Below, piece after piece: positions 1 to 8,581 of a stretch of DNA of 64,000 nt (its first letter is position 1; each line of letters opens with the position of its first letter). The stretch comes from Xenococcus sp. PCC 7305 (GTDB lineage Bacteria; Cyanobacteriota; Cyanobacteriia; Cyanobacteriales; Xenococcaceae). Location of the stretch: contig NZ_ALVZ01000223.1 of the NCBI RefSeq assembly GCF_000332055.1, positions 1 to 64,000 of the forward strand, written 5' to 3'. The position numbers were made by a program, and so were the translations under genes. The notes under the pieces are model-generated. The model had not been told where the DNA came from. It saw nothing but the letters and a program-made list of their open reading frames with translations, and made no database searches.

Positions 1-378
1 ACCGCTGTCTCCGAATTAGCCAAGGGTTGGAGAGAGCATCCTGATACCTTACCCATCCTCCAACAACACGCCCAATCTGATGATAATAAGTATGTCAGAA
101 GTACCGCTGTCTCCGAATTAGCCAAGGGTTGGAGAGAGCATCCTGAAATGTTTGAATTTCTGGCAAACTGTGCAGTTAAAGATGTTTTTGTTCGTGAACA
201 TGACTGGGAAACTAACCCTCGCCAAACTGCTTTAGAAGGAATTATTCAATATTTTCCTAATCATCCTCAGACAAAAGCTTTATTAGTAGAGCGCTCCGAA
301 AATGACCCCGATGAACAAGTTAGAGAGTTTGCGCAACAAGCACTAGAAGAATTATCTTACACGACTTGGCAAAATTAA
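1..378 (+). CDS. HEAT-repeat protein, C-terminal part (5' end outside window)
   Basis: The frame is open from base 1, so this is the 3' end of a longer gene. It encodes helical repeats of about 34 residues with the pattern SELAKGWREHPDTLPILQ, followed by a more diverged repeat and the ending EELSYTTWQN. The first two units are almost identical at DNA level over about 45 bases with a 102-base period, which points to recent duplication or conversion. Repeats of this AKGWxxxPDTLPxL type are, from memory, common in the C-terminal sensor arm of cyanobacterial NACHT/STAND NTPases, some of which act in phage defence. The NTPase part would lie to the left of the window, so that role is inference. The last codons form one arm of an inverted repeat (358-372 with 574-588). 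Confidence 0.85.
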   Translation, partial: TAVSELAKGWREHPDTLPILQQHAQSDDNKYVRSTAVSELAKGWREHPEMFEFLANCAVKDVFVREHDWETNPRQTALEGIIQYFPNHPQTKALLVERSENDPDEQVREFAQQALEELSYTTWQN

Positions 379-588
379 GTTAATTGAGAAGTCAAAGGTT
401 TTAGGTGTTTGGTGTTAGATATTAGGTAAATACCAAAAAACGATAAATTCAGCAATGATAGAGAGAAAAATTCTTCATATCTAAGATATTCTCCAATCTA
501 AATCAAAATATTACTTTTTTAACCTAAAACCTACTACCTAAAACCTAACACCAATCCTGACTAGACCATAAAATTGCCAAGTCGTGTA
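358..588. repeat. Foldback element with 15-base inverted repeats
   Basis: A perfect 15-base inverted repeat, TACACGACTTGGCAA at 358-372 and its complement at 574-588, brackets about 200 bases. Inside are two oppositely oriented 7-base-period arrays: TTTTAGG/TGTTAGA-like units at about 398-432 and CCTAAAA-like units at 521-553. A second inverted pair lies further in (TTGGTGTTAG at 410-419 against CTAACACCAA at 546-555). The whole segment can fold back on itself. The left arm overlaps the last codons of the HEAT gene, so the element may supply that stop. It has no coding capacity and looks like a small non-autonomous element or a large terminator. The rest of the gap, 589-894, holds only a weak TTG-started open frame that I did not accept. 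Confidence 0.6.
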
Positions 589-894
589 TCTTAATCAGAA
601 GCTCTACAAAAAAATCTTTGCTAAAGCGAAATTTAATTGCTTTCAAACTATATTATTTTAACATTTATTAACGAAAAAAATTAATTCTGGGAGGGTCTTG
701 GAATTAGTTTTAACCTGTGATATTATTATTTTCATAGTGGAGATATTGACGTTTATTTATGAGAGTCACCACTTCCATTATGAAGAATTAAAATTAGCCT
801 ACCACTCGGCGATCGCCATTGTCAATCCTTATTTACTAAAAGCAACATTAGCCAAACATAAGCGATTGCACATAAGTGAGATTAATAAAATCTT

Positions 895-2424
895 TTATAA
901 AACTTGATATTTCTGAGACTCTGCTAAAAAATTCTCCAGCCAATATTTTAAATAATAAGTCGCATAACAATCATCCTCGTTGTAACTCAGAATCGCATCC
1001 AACAAAGAACTATCTTGCGATCGCAACCAGTCGTCATACCAACAAACACATTGATCACCACCAGCTTTGGCCTCCCGCCAAGAGAAACCAAGCCAATTGG
1101 CCAAAGACTTCAAGGAATAACTTTCCACCGGCAAAACCACAGTAGTAGTCACCCAATGATGAATATCTACACAACGATTTAGTAAAGCTTTAGTTTCTCT
1201 GTAGGGCGTATTATATAAAGCAGCAAGTCTTTTGATCGTATCTACTTCGTAATCAGAAAAATGGAAAATAGGCACATTGGGATGGGCCATCACAAACTCT
1301 AAAAACTCCTGCCAAATCTTGGCTTCTTGGTCAACAGTTTCCGCTAAAAAAGGATAAAACTCCTCCGTATTATTCACTCGATCCACCGCCAAAATTCCCA
1401 AAAGATAATCTAGATTGCGATCGGGTTCAGCTTCAATATCAAAATAAAACTCGATCGCATGGGTTGGCAGATGACGGTTATTTTGGAGATTATAGCTACT
1501 TCTAATCAAAGGAGTTTCCAGCAAAAGAGAACGAACTTGTTGTTGCAGTTGACTCGTGACCTCCTTGCCAATTTTTTCTGCCATTTGACTAGGATTAGCC
1601 TTTGCGATCGCATCTAAACTATCCAAACCCATAGACAAGAGAGATTCGTAACGTTTGGGAGTAATACCAGGAACTAAAGACAAATGCTTCTGGGATTTGG
1701 CATGCTCATGACAAAAACTATGCCAATGACATAAACTGCATCGCTGTCGGGAAATAAAGACTTCTGGAGTTTGGCGATGAACCAACATCTCAATGCAATC
1801 ATTAACAATGTCGTACATCCTGGGCAGCCAATATTCTAAATTAATTTGATAATCATTTTGCTGGCGCAGAATTAAGGTTGATGTATCGGGTAATTCCCCC
1901 GTAATTGCTGCAATTATTTGGGCATGATAGGCAGCTATTAACTTATATTCTGGCTTGGGACGACGACCTAATTTAATATTGAGAGGAAGATAGGTCCAAT
2001 CCCCAAAAATAGACTTTCCTGGTTGCTTAATTAACAAAGTCGGGTCGGCAATTAAGGTTACATCTTCTGAAGCGATGGGAAGAATCATCTCATTGATAAT
2101 TGAGTTTTCCGAATCAACTAAGCTAGATTGCCAATCTGATAACTTAATATGTAGTCTGCCCCGATAAATACATTCAACTCCTTGACTCATCAACTCCAAA
2201 GTCTGTTGCGATCGCAGTAACCAATCTTTTTTACTAGCTTCTGGCTGCTGATAAACTAGCGATCGCTCCTTGAGGACTGTAGCTACATGATGTTTGTTTT
2301 CCCGTTTGAGTTTGAGGAGAAATTCTTTGGTCGGTTCTCGATCTTGATGAGATCCATATACTTCGAGGAAGGTACGACGGCGACAACGCTTGTAATTGAG
2401 TAATAGTTCGTCAGTTAACAACAT
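895..2424 (-). CDS. TM0106-family RecB-like nuclease with RNase H-like domain
   Basis: 509-residue putative nuclease. The N-terminal half (about 1-240) is RecB/Cas4-like. Four cysteines, at 14 in YKRCRRRTFL and at 229, 232 and 238 in CSLCHWHSFC, are placed like the split Fe-S ligands of Cas4/AddB nucleases. Residues about 250-285 resemble a helix-hairpin-helix (VPGITPKRYESLLSMGLDSL). From about 325 there is a YprB-type RNase H-like exonuclease domain, starting with the acidic FDIEAEP (Asp329, Glu331) and ending with NEDDCYATYYL. This order matches the TM0106 family, whose role is not established; DNA or RNA processing is inference. Starts at ATG 2424; no partner gene overlaps it. The upstream 7-base repeat (2428-2457) separates it from the divergent PLP enzyme. 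Confidence 0.85.
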   Translation of the reverse strand: MLLTDELLLNYKRCRRRTFLEVYGSHQDREPTKEFLLKLKRENKHHVATVLKERSLVYQQPEASKKDWLLRSQQTLELMSQGVECIYRGRLHIKLSDWQSSLVDSENSIINEMILPIASEDVTLIADPTLLIKQPGKSIFGDWTYLPLNIKLGRRPKPEYKLIAAYHAQIIAAITGELPDTSTLILRQQNDYQINLEYWLPRMYDIVNDCIEMLVHRQTPEVFISRQRCSLCHWHSFCHEHAKSQKHLSLVPGITPKRYESLLSMGLDSLDAIAKANPSQMAEKIGKEVTSQLQQQVRSLLLETPLIRSSYNLQNNRHLPTHAIEFYFDIEAEPDRNLDYLLGILAVDRVNNTEEFYPFLAETVDQEAKIWQEFLEFVMAHPNVPIFHFSDYEVDTIKRLAALYNTPYRETKALLNRCVDIHHWVTTTVVLPVESYSLKSLANWLGFSWREAKAGGDQCVCWYDDWLRSQDSSLLDAILSYNEDDCYATYYLKYWLENFLAESQKYQVL

Positions 2425-2427
2425 CAG

Positions 2428-2534
2428 GGAAGGGATGAGGGATGAAGGATGAGGAATTGGTGCAGAGAAAGTTTAGTTGAGTTTTAACATACTATAAGTA
2501 AGTACTGTTTACTGTTAACTGTTAGCTGTTAACT
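2428..2534. repeat. Two heptanucleotide tandem repeats between divergent genes
   Basis: At 2428-2457 there are about four units of the type GGGATGA, and at 2502-2534 about four units of the type CTGTTAA/CTGTTAG. Both keep a 7-base period. They fill most of the gap between two divergent genes, so promoters must lie within or between them. They match the STRR class of cyanobacterial repeats. Confidence 0.7.
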
Positions 2535-2538
2535 GACT

Positions 2539-3723
2539 ATGACTGATCCCTTAAGAATAACTATAGAGGAACAACGCCAGCAATTTCCAGGTTTACTGAA
2601 TAAAACCTATTTTAACTTTGGTGGACAAGGAACTATGCCCAATGGCTCATTAGATGCCATTATCGAAGCTCATAAATATATGCAAAAGGCTGGCCCTTTT
2701 TCCATAGAAGTTAATAATTGGATTCAAAAACAAGTTGCCTTAACTCGCAATGCGATCGCAGACGAATTAGCGACCACTGCTGATAGGATTACTTTGACAG
2801 AAAATGTTACTGCTGGCTGTAATATTGCTCTTTGGGGGATAGATTGGCAACCAGGAGACAGTATTTTACTAACTGACTGCGAACATCAGGGTATTATCGC
2901 GACAATTGAAGAAATTGCCCGCCGTTTCCAGCTAAAAGTCGAAGTTTGCCCCATTCTCGCAACTCTTAATCGGGGAAATCCCACCGAAGTAATTAAGGAA
3001 TATTTAACACCGCAGACTCGTTTAGTTGTCCTCTCCCATTTACTTTGGAATACAGGACAAGTTTTACCCCTCACCGAAATAGTCACTGCTTGCCATAGTT
3101 ACAGCCAGAGTAAACAGCAAATTCAAGTTTTAGTCGATGCGGCTCAATCCGTTGGCTCTCTGCCGCTAGATTTACCGGAATCTCAAGTCGATTACTATGC
3201 TTTTACAGGTCATAAATGGCTATGTGGCCCTGCGGGAGTTGGGGGATTATATATTAGTGAAAATGCCTTTGCCACACTTAACCCAACTTTTATTGGTTGG
3301 CGCAGCATTGACACCGATACCCAAGGGCGTCCTCAAGCTTGGAAAACTAATGGTAAAAAGTTTGAAGTGGCTACTTCTTCTTTTCCTGACTACGAGGGCT
3401 TAAGAGCCGCGATCGCTATTCATCAACAATGGGGTGATGCGATCGCAAGATATCAAAAAATTTGCCAATTGAGCAAATATTTATGGTCACAATTACAAGC
3501 AATTGACGGTCTCATTTGTTTAAAAGATTCACCACCAGAGGCCGGTTTAGTCTCTTTCTATATTGAAAATCAAGACAGCGATCGGGTAGTCAGAAATCTT
3601 GAAAAACAAGGCTTTATGCTCAGAACCCTAGCCAATCCTTATTGTATTAGAGCTTGTGTCCATTACCTTACCTTGGAAACTGAAATTGACAATTTAGTCA
3701 CTGTCTTAAAATCCATTGTCTAA
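2539..3723 (+). CDS. Class V aminotransferase-fold PLP enzyme, cystine/cysteine C-S lyase-like
   Basis: 394 residues, fold-type I PLP enzyme of the NifS/class V group. The N-terminus (FPGLLNKTYFNFGGQGTMP) and NVTAGCNIALWGIDW strongly resemble the Synechocystis C-S lyase C-DES, which cleaves cystine to pyruvate, ammonia and a persulfide usable for Fe-S assembly. The PLP lysine is Lys226 in FTGHKWLCGPAG, and Asp200 in LVDAAQSVG should contact the pyridine nitrogen. The mobile loop cysteine of true NifS/SufS desulfurases was not evident, which favours a lyase over a desulfurase. It stands alone. ATG at 2539 follows a 7-base repeat, with no clear ribosome site. Confidence 0.85.
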   Translation: MTDPLRITIEEQRQQFPGLLNKTYFNFGGQGTMPNGSLDAIIEAHKYMQKAGPFSIEVNNWIQKQVALTRNAIADELATTADRITLTENVTAGCNIALWGIDWQPGDSILLTDCEHQGIIATIEEIARRFQLKVEVCPILATLNRGNPTEVIKEYLTPQTRLVVLSHLLWNTGQVLPLTEIVTACHSYSQSKQQIQVLVDAAQSVGSLPLDLPESQVDYYAFTGHKWLCGPAGVGGLYISENAFATLNPTFIGWRSIDTDTQGRPQAWKTNGKKFEVATSSFPDYEGLRAAIAIHQQWGDAIARYQKICQLSKYLWSQLQAIDGLICLKDSPPEAGLVSFYIENQDSDRVVRNLEKQGFMLRTLANPYCIRACVHYLTLETEIDNLVTVLKSIV

Positions 3724-3759
3724 TGATATTTTTTTACTGGTGAGAAACAGTAAATCTTC

Positions 3760-3797
3760 ACTTGAGGGAATAGGGAATAGGAAATAGGGAACAGTTT
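3760..3797. repeat. Heptanucleotide repeat (AGGGAAT type)
   Basis: About five imperfect 7-base units (AGGGAAT, AGGGAAT, AGGAAAT, AGGGAAC). It lies downstream of the PLP enzyme in the convergent gap before the sulfotransferase. Confidence 0.75.
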
Positions 3798-3841
3798 AAA
3801 GAGAAAGTTGTATCTCAAAAAGATTTGGTATTATTTTCTTA

Positions 3842-3906
3842 ATTACTCACTACTTATTACTTATTACTTATTACTTATTACTTATTACTCATTACTCATT
3901 ACTTAC
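3842..3906. repeat. Heptanucleotide repeat (ATTACTT type), about nine units
   Basis: Nine consecutive 7-base units, mostly ATTACTT with ATTACTC variants. This is the longest and cleanest of the window's 7-base arrays. It ends a few bases before the stop of the sulfotransferase gene. Slippage at this site would be expected to vary between strains. Confidence 0.9.
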
Positions 3907-3917
3907 TCATAATGGCA

Positions 3918-4736
3918 CTATTTCCAATCAAAACTCATATTTAGAAATTTTTCCAATTGTTGATTGCTTTCGTGGAAATATTCATTAAGTTCCATTCTTT
4001 TTTCTACTGTAATCTTGGGATAATCATACTTATTTGCATATACTTTTTGAGTAAAATCAATATTTGTTTTGTCAGGAATATTGAGAAAAGAGAAAACTTT
4101 TTTTCTCAGTTTTATTGGTTCAGATATTAGATCTTCATATCTAATAATTAACCATTGTTGCTTGTTCGGAAAAACTTCCATCCATGATTTAATGCCATGA
4201 ATATATTTTCCTCGGTTTAAATATTTGCCCGAATGCGTAAAATCATTAATATCTAAAGCCTCCTCCAAAGAGCAATTTTCATTCTTCGCCGTTTTTGCTC
4301 GATGATAATAATCTGAAACAGCTCTATCTATAGGATTTCTCAACGATACTATTAATTTTACATTAGGAAAATGGTTTAATATTCTCCTAGCGGCTTGCTC
4401 ATTTCCCAAATACCCAGGACTAGCTTCTCCTGTTAAATATGACTTTCCAGTACGAATGTTTTCTCTAATAGGATAAAAATGAGATAAATACCATTCTATT
4501 CCCTTACTATAATGAGTGGAAAAAAAATGCATTTCTTTTCTCACACAGGGAATGACTTGTGGGTGTTCGTTGATATAGCTATAAATTGCTGAGGTAGCTG
4601 ATTTTTTTGTCCCAATAATTAAAAAATCCGGCCCCTTAGTTTTGCAACTAAATTCTCGCTCTGTTGTTTCAACCATAGCTAGATCTTTTTCCCCGGCACT
4701 CTTTACCATGCTTTGCTCATCTACTTTTATTGACAT
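3918..4736 (-). CDS. PAPS-dependent sulfotransferase family protein
   Basis: 272 residues, cytoplasmic sulfotransferase fold of the heparan-sulfate/NodH-like type. The 5'-phosphosulfate loop is GTKKSATSAIYSY at about 42-54 and the 3'-phosphate motif is LIVSLRNPIDRAVSDYYHR. The substrate is unknown; polysaccharide or lipid acceptors are usual for this class. The first 30 residues are low in homology. The neighbour upstream is a small membrane protein of unknown role, with no clear operon. The gene is AT-rich like its surroundings, and such orphan sulfotransferases are often transferred between strains, which is inference here. ATG at 4736. Confidence 0.88.
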   Translation of the reverse strand: MSIKVDEQSMVKSAGEKDLAMVETTEREFSCKTKGPDFLIIGTKKSATSAIYSYINEHPQVIPCVRKEMHFFSTHYSKGIEWYLSHFYPIRENIRTGKSYLTGEASPGYLGNEQAARRILNHFPNVKLIVSLRNPIDRAVSDYYHRAKTAKNENCSLEEALDINDFTHSGKYLNRGKYIHGIKSWMEVFPNKQQWLIIRYEDLISEPIKLRKKVFSFLNIPDKTNIDFTQKVYANKYDYPKITVEKRMELNEYFHESNQQLEKFLNMSFDWK

Positions 4737-4831
4737 CTATTAGCCTCTTACCTTTGAATTCTATTTATAGCAATTCTTTCTACTCGTAAGGTAAAGCAAA
4801 TCCAAGCTTTAGGTAATCCGGAATGGGAAAT

Positions 4832-4853
4832 TGAAAACAGGGAACAGGGATCA
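4832..4853. repeat. Heptanucleotide repeat (CAGGGAA type)
   Basis: About three 7-base units (CAGGGAA, CAGGGAT, CAG) between the sulfotransferase and a small membrane protein, followed by a GC-richer stretch at 4857-4881. The rest of this gap shows nothing recognisable. Confidence 0.55.
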
Positions 4854-4962
4854 GACCCCGCGTAGGCTACAAGCTTACGAGAACACTGAACAATAGAGGA
4901 GTAAAGGGTTTAATCAATCTGTATTTCCATGTCTAAACTCAAGTTTTAAATGTGAACGAGAT

Positions 4963-5301
4963 TTAACTAAAAAATAATCTTCCTAGGGTATCTTTGTAGA
5001 AAAAATAAGAATCCCAAAATATATAGCTATACATAGCCACTAGCAAAATAGTAACAGTAAGTTTAACTTTGGTTAATTTCATCGCGCTGACATAGGCCAA
5101 CCAATAGATTAAAAAAGGAGTTCCCAAATAGAAAAAGATAATATAACTAACAGATTTAATAAAAAGTTGTAAAGATAAGAATTCTATTGCATCAGAAACC
5201 CTTGTCATCAAAACTACTAGGAATAAACCGATGATAAATTGACATATGTTATTGGAAATAAGCGATCGCAATATTTCTACTGTCTTTTTGTTCTGATTCA
5301 T
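4963..5301 (-). CDS. Small membrane protein, unknown function
   Basis: I do not recognise this protein. Starting at ATG 5301 it has about 112 residues; a TTG six codons upstream is possible but less likely. It has three hydrophobic stretches (ICQFIIGLFLVVLM, SVSYIIFFYLGTPFLIYWLA and LTVTILLVAMYSYIFW), so it should span the inner membrane about three times. It has few charged residues and no catalytic motif. It lies alone between the sulfotransferase and the nucleoside transporter, both on the same strand, with gaps of over 200 bases. Confidence 0.55.
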   Translation of the reverse strand: MNQNKKTVEILRSLISNNICQFIIGLFLVVLMTRVSDAIEFLSLQLFIKSVSYIIFFYLGTPFLIYWLAYVSAMKLTKVKLTVTILLVAMYSYIFWDSYFFYKDTLGRLFFS

Positions 5302-5523
5302 ATTCTGGGCACATTCCAAGTTCAGTAATTGTCTGAAACTTTTTGTAGTTCAACAATCATTTTATGGAATTATACCTAGATAATAATACTGAATTTTTAA
5401 AGCTTTTAAGAAATCATCACGATAAAATGTATCAATAGTTGATCTTGGAAAAGAGTAAACCAGATCAATAGAGAAAACATATAGCGATCGCCAAAGAAAA
5501 TTGGCTCTAGATTGGATTTAATA

Positions 5524-6735
5524 TCACAACAACATACCTGTGATACAAGCAGTCATAAAACAAGCGATCGAGCCAGCAATCAAAGCTCGAACTCCTAATC
5601 TAGCTAAATCCGACTGACGAGAAGGCGCGATCGCACTGATGCCGCCAATAATAATCCCAATCGAACCAATATTAGAAAAACCACAAAGCGCATAGGTAGA
5701 GATAACTTGTGCTCTTAGAGAAATCGCAGAGCTGGCAATCAACTCTTTGAGATCTAGATAGGCCACAAACTCACTGATAATAACCTTCTTGCCTAATAGT
5801 ACTGCCACTGCCTGACAATCGGCGATCGGCACGCCCATCAACCAAGCAACAGGAAACATAAGATAAGACAATATCCATTCTAAAGAAAGGGCAGGCAATC
5901 CAACTTGCGATCCCAACCAACCCAAAATGGCATTTACCAAAGCCAATAATCCTAGAAAAGCAATCAACATTGCCCCTACATTGAGAGCTAGCTTCAACCC
6001 GTCCAAAGTCCCTGTAGTAATTGCATCGATCGCATTGGTCGCTGTTTGTTCTACTTGAGTCAACACTTTTCCCCTAGTTTGGGGCTTTTCGGTCTCAGGA
6101 TAAAATAGTTTAGAAATTGCCAAAGCTGCAGGTGCCGACATCACAGAAGCTGAGATCAAATGCTCAGCTGGGATACCAAAGGAAATATAAGCCGCCATCA
6201 CTCCCCCTGCGATCGTGGCAAAGCCCCCCGTCATCACTGCATGAAGTTCCGATCGCGTCAGCTCAGGTAAATAGGGTTTAATCATCAAGGGTGATTCAGT
6301 CGAACCAACAAAAATATTGGCCGCACAACTGAGAGATTCTGCCCCGGAAGTTTTCATCAAACGCATCATGCCCCAACCCATCACAGCAACAATACGTGGC
6401 AAGATATTATAGTAGTAAAGTAAAGAAATAAAAGCAGAAAAGAAGATAATCGTCGGTAAAATCTTAAAAGCAATAAAATGTTCGGTAAAACCATCACCAA
6501 AAACTAATTTTGCCCCAGCATCAGAAAAATCTAGAAATTGACTAACAAGATTGCCCAAAAACTGAAAAACTGCTAACCCAAATTGGGTTTTGAGAATAAT
6601 AACTCCTAAAAGCAACTGCAAACCCACGCCCCAAAGAACTGTATTCCAGCGCACTGCTCGCCGATTGTTTGAGCCCAAATAACCAATACCAATGAAAACT
6701 AGTAAGCCCAATAAGGAAATAAAGCGATCGCTCAT
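5524..6735 (-). CDS. Concentrative nucleoside transporter (NupC/CNT family)
   Basis: 403 residues, a typical size for bacterial CNT carriers, which import nucleosides with Na+ or H+ across the inner membrane. The pattern is complete: N-terminal helices; the gate-like segment FGDGFTEHFIAFKILPTIIFFSAF; the core repeat SLSCAANIFVGSTESPLMIKPY with the GSTESP signature near the nucleoside site; TGGFATIAGGVMAAYISFG; and the second half-repeat ending in YALCGFSNIGSIGIIIGGI. Substrate choice cannot be read from sequence. Monocistronic by context. ATG at 6735, with a 7-base repeat directly upstream. Confidence 0.93.
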   Translation of the reverse strand: MSDRFISLLGLLVFIGIGYLGSNNRRAVRWNTVLWGVGLQLLLGVIILKTQFGLAVFQFLGNLVSQFLDFSDAGAKLVFGDGFTEHFIAFKILPTIIFFSAFISLLYYYNILPRIVAVMGWGMMRLMKTSGAESLSCAANIFVGSTESPLMIKPYLPELTRSELHAVMTGGFATIAGGVMAAYISFGIPAEHLISASVMSAPAALAISKLFYPETEKPQTRGKVLTQVEQTATNAIDAITTGTLDGLKLALNVGAMLIAFLGLLALVNAILGWLGSQVGLPALSLEWILSYLMFPVAWLMGVPIADCQAVAVLLGKKVIISEFVAYLDLKELIASSAISLRAQVISTYALCGFSNIGSIGIIIGGISAIAPSRQSDLARLGVRALIAGSIACFMTACITGMLL

Positions 6736-6740
6736 TGTAA

Positions 6741-6815
6741 TTAAAAATTGAAAATTGAAAATTGAAAATTGACGGGCGAACCCGCGCCGCCGAAAGGCGC
6801 AAGGGAACGCGCAAG
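6741..6815. repeat. Heptanucleotide repeat (ATTGAAA) next to a GC-rich hairpin
   Basis: At 6741-6772 there are four units of ATTGAAA. At 6773-6815 follows a block far richer in G and C than its surroundings, containing the hairpin GCGCC-GCCGAAA-GGCGC. This sits upstream of the transporter start and may affect its leader. GC-rich blocks of this kind are usually dispersed repeats. Confidence 0.65.
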
Positions 6816-6914
6816 TTTGAAAATTAATATCTTTATTAGTTTGAAAGATTTCCTAAAATTGAACTAGAATCCAGGAAGCATCAGTAACTATAGCACTTCT
6901 TTCAAACCCCAATT

Positions 6915-7541
6915 ATGTCTGGACAAAATGCGATCGCCACAAACAATAGAAACTACCCAATAGTAGAAACTTTTCATTCAGTGCAAGGAGAAGGTTATTG
7001 GACTGGAGCCAATGCTTTTTTTATTCGTCTTGGGGGTTGTGATGTGCACTGTCCTTGGTGCGATACTAAAGAATCTTGGAATCCCGAACGCCATCCCCAA
7101 TATTATGTGGCAGATTTAGCCAAGATAGCTCAACAAACCAAAACCGAGATCGTGATCGTTACAGGTGGAGAACCTTTAATGCATGATTTGTTGCCCTTAA
7201 CCACAGCTATTAAAGAACTAGGTATGGCAGTTCACCTAGAAACTTCTGGCGCCTATCCATATACTGGTAGTTTTGATTGGGTAACCTTTTCCCCCAAACA
7301 ATTTAAATCTCCCCATCCTAGTATCTATAAACATGCCAATGAAATTAAAGTTGTGATCACTAGTGAATATGATTTGAAATGGGCAGAGCAACAGTCAGCT
7401 TTAGTACCAACCCAAACTTTAAAATATTTACAACCAGAATGGAATACACCCAAAAGTAAGGAAATTATCTTCAATTATGTGCGCAATAATCCTCAATGGC
7501 GCATTAGTCTCCAAACCCATAAAATGCTGCATATTAAATAA
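6915..7541 (+). CDS. queE: 7-carboxy-7-deazaguanine synthase
   Basis: 208-residue radical SAM enzyme that converts 6-carboxytetrahydropterin to 7-carboxy-7-deazaguanine in queuosine and deazapurine synthesis. The [4Fe-4S] motif is the canonical CxxxCxxC (GCDVHCPWCDTKESW), preceded by the family opening VETFHSVQGEGYWTG. The SAM-binding GGEP appears as VIVTGGEPLMHD. The C-terminus WRISLQTHKMLHIK is typical of QueE. Tgt, the enzyme that puts the finished base or its precursor into tRNA, is in the same window at 18.2-19.3 kb but not in the same operon. A HIP1 site lies within the first codons. Confidence 0.95.
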   Translation: MSGQNAIATNNRNYPIVETFHSVQGEGYWTGANAFFIRLGGCDVHCPWCDTKESWNPERHPQYYVADLAKIAQQTKTEIVIVTGGEPLMHDLLPLTTAIKELGMAVHLETSGAYPYTGSFDWVTFSPKQFKSPHPSIYKHANEIKVVITSEYDLKWAEQQSALVPTQTLKYLQPEWNTPKSKEIIFNYVRNNPQWRISLQTHKMLHIK

Positions 7542-7599
7542 GTAAAAATTCGGGGAGAATGGGAAATATAAATTATCCCAATTTGTTCAGGATTGCTGT

Positions 7600-8034
7600 A
7601 TGTTTTTGCTTAATCAGAAAATTGGCGGGCCAAAGGTAAATAAACTTATTTATTTCGCAATCATAATTGGTCTCAATTTTAGTCTGACAAGTTGTAGTTT
7701 TCCAGATCCATTAAATATAGTTAATAGTACCCAAACAATTCCCATTAATACAATATCACTAGAAGCGAGGCGACTTGCGATCGCAAACAAAAAAAAACGT
7801 ACAACAATATATGTTACGGGCAAAGTAATTAAGGTCGCACCATTGTTGGGAAAAAATGCTTATCAAATTCAGGATGATACAGGTAATATTTGGGTAGTTA
7901 CAGCAGTAGAATTACCCTCTGTAGGTCAAAATATATTTATTAAATGTAAGATTAAATCTCAAAATTTATCTTTAATCAGTCAAGAAACGGAAGAATTATA
8001 TTTAGTTGAGATAGAACGTTTAGATAATTCCTAG
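7600..8034 (+). CDS. Small lipoprotein with OB-fold-like domain
   Basis: 144 residues. After a short N-terminal extension comes a lipoprotein signal, KLIYFAIIIGLNFSLTSC, with a lipobox cysteine at about residue 32, so the mature protein is probably a periplasmic lipoprotein. The remainder, with ITVTGKVIKVAPLLG-like strands, AYQIQDDTGNIWVVT and VGQNIFIKCKIKSQN, reads as a small OB-fold barrel of the kind seen in cyanobacterial secreted proteins. No catalytic residues are visible. It ends 11 bases before the Nudix gene and is probably co-transcribed with it. Function unknown. Confidence 0.7.
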   Translation: MFLLNQKIGGPKVNKLIYFAIIIGLNFSLTSCSFPDPLNIVNSTQTIPINTISLEARRLAIANKKKRTTIYVTGKVIKVAPLLGKNAYQIQDDTGNIWVVTAVELPSVGQNIFIKCKIKSQNLSLISQETEELYLVEIERLDNS

Positions 8035-8045
8035 TAGAAAAAATT

Positions 8046-8480
8046 ATGGTTCGAAATCCTCCTGTTGCAGCAATGGCAATTCTTTATCAAGACAATAAAT
8101 TTTTAATGCAATTACGAGATGATATTGAAGGTATTCTTTACCCTGGTCAGTGGGGATTTTTTGGAGGACATTTAGACCCAGGAGAAAATCCTGAAGTAGG
8201 AGTTAAAAGGGAATTAATTGAAGAAATCAATTATGTAATTGAAAAACCAAAATTTTATAAATGTTACGCAGATCACAAAGCAGAACGCTATATTTTTTAT
8301 AGTCCTTTGACTGTTGATATCAATGAACTGGAACTGAATGAAGGATGGGATTTAGATTTGGTTCCAGTAGAGAATATTCAACACGGATTTCATTATTCCG
8401 ATAAGCCGAACATGGAAAGACCTCTAGGCGATATTCACCGTCAAATCTTGTTGGATTTTATGTCTTCCCACAATGTCTAA
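8046..8480 (+). CDS. Nudix hydrolase
   Basis: 144 residues. The Nudix box is GHLDPGENPEVGVKRELIEE followed by I-N, which fits Gx5Ex7REUxEExGU except that the last glycine is replaced by Asn. The REUxEE metal-binding core is intact, so it should hydrolyse a nucleoside diphosphate linked to another moiety, with Mg2+. The substrate cannot be assigned. It starts 11 bases after the lipoprotein gene, suggesting one transcript, although the two products act in different compartments. Confidence 0.9.
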   Translation: MVRNPPVAAMAILYQDNKFLMQLRDDIEGILYPGQWGFFGGHLDPGENPEVGVKRELIEEINYVIEKPKFYKCYADHKAERYIFYSPLTVDINELELNEGWDLDLVPVENIQHGFHYSDKPNMERPLGDIHRQILLDFMSSHNV

Positions 8481-8581
8481 CGGATTACTGATAATTAGTT
8501 AACTGTATAGATGTTGACTTGTCCACCTATCTTCCCTAAATTGTTAATTGCTTGCTGCGATCAAACTTCTGACCTAAAATC

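Noticed and set aside
698-907. 69-codon frame with a TTG start after GGGAGG
   Set aside because: It runs into the end of the RecB-like nuclease gene on the other strand, has no recognisable sequence, and its hydrophobic start is what AT-rich DNA gives by chance.
895-2424. Cas4 of a CRISPR system
   Set aside because: The cysteine pattern is similar, but the added RNase H-like domain and lack of cas genes fit the TM0106 family.
3842-3906. CRISPR-like array
   Set aside because: The repeat has a 7-base period with no spacers and no cas genes nearby.
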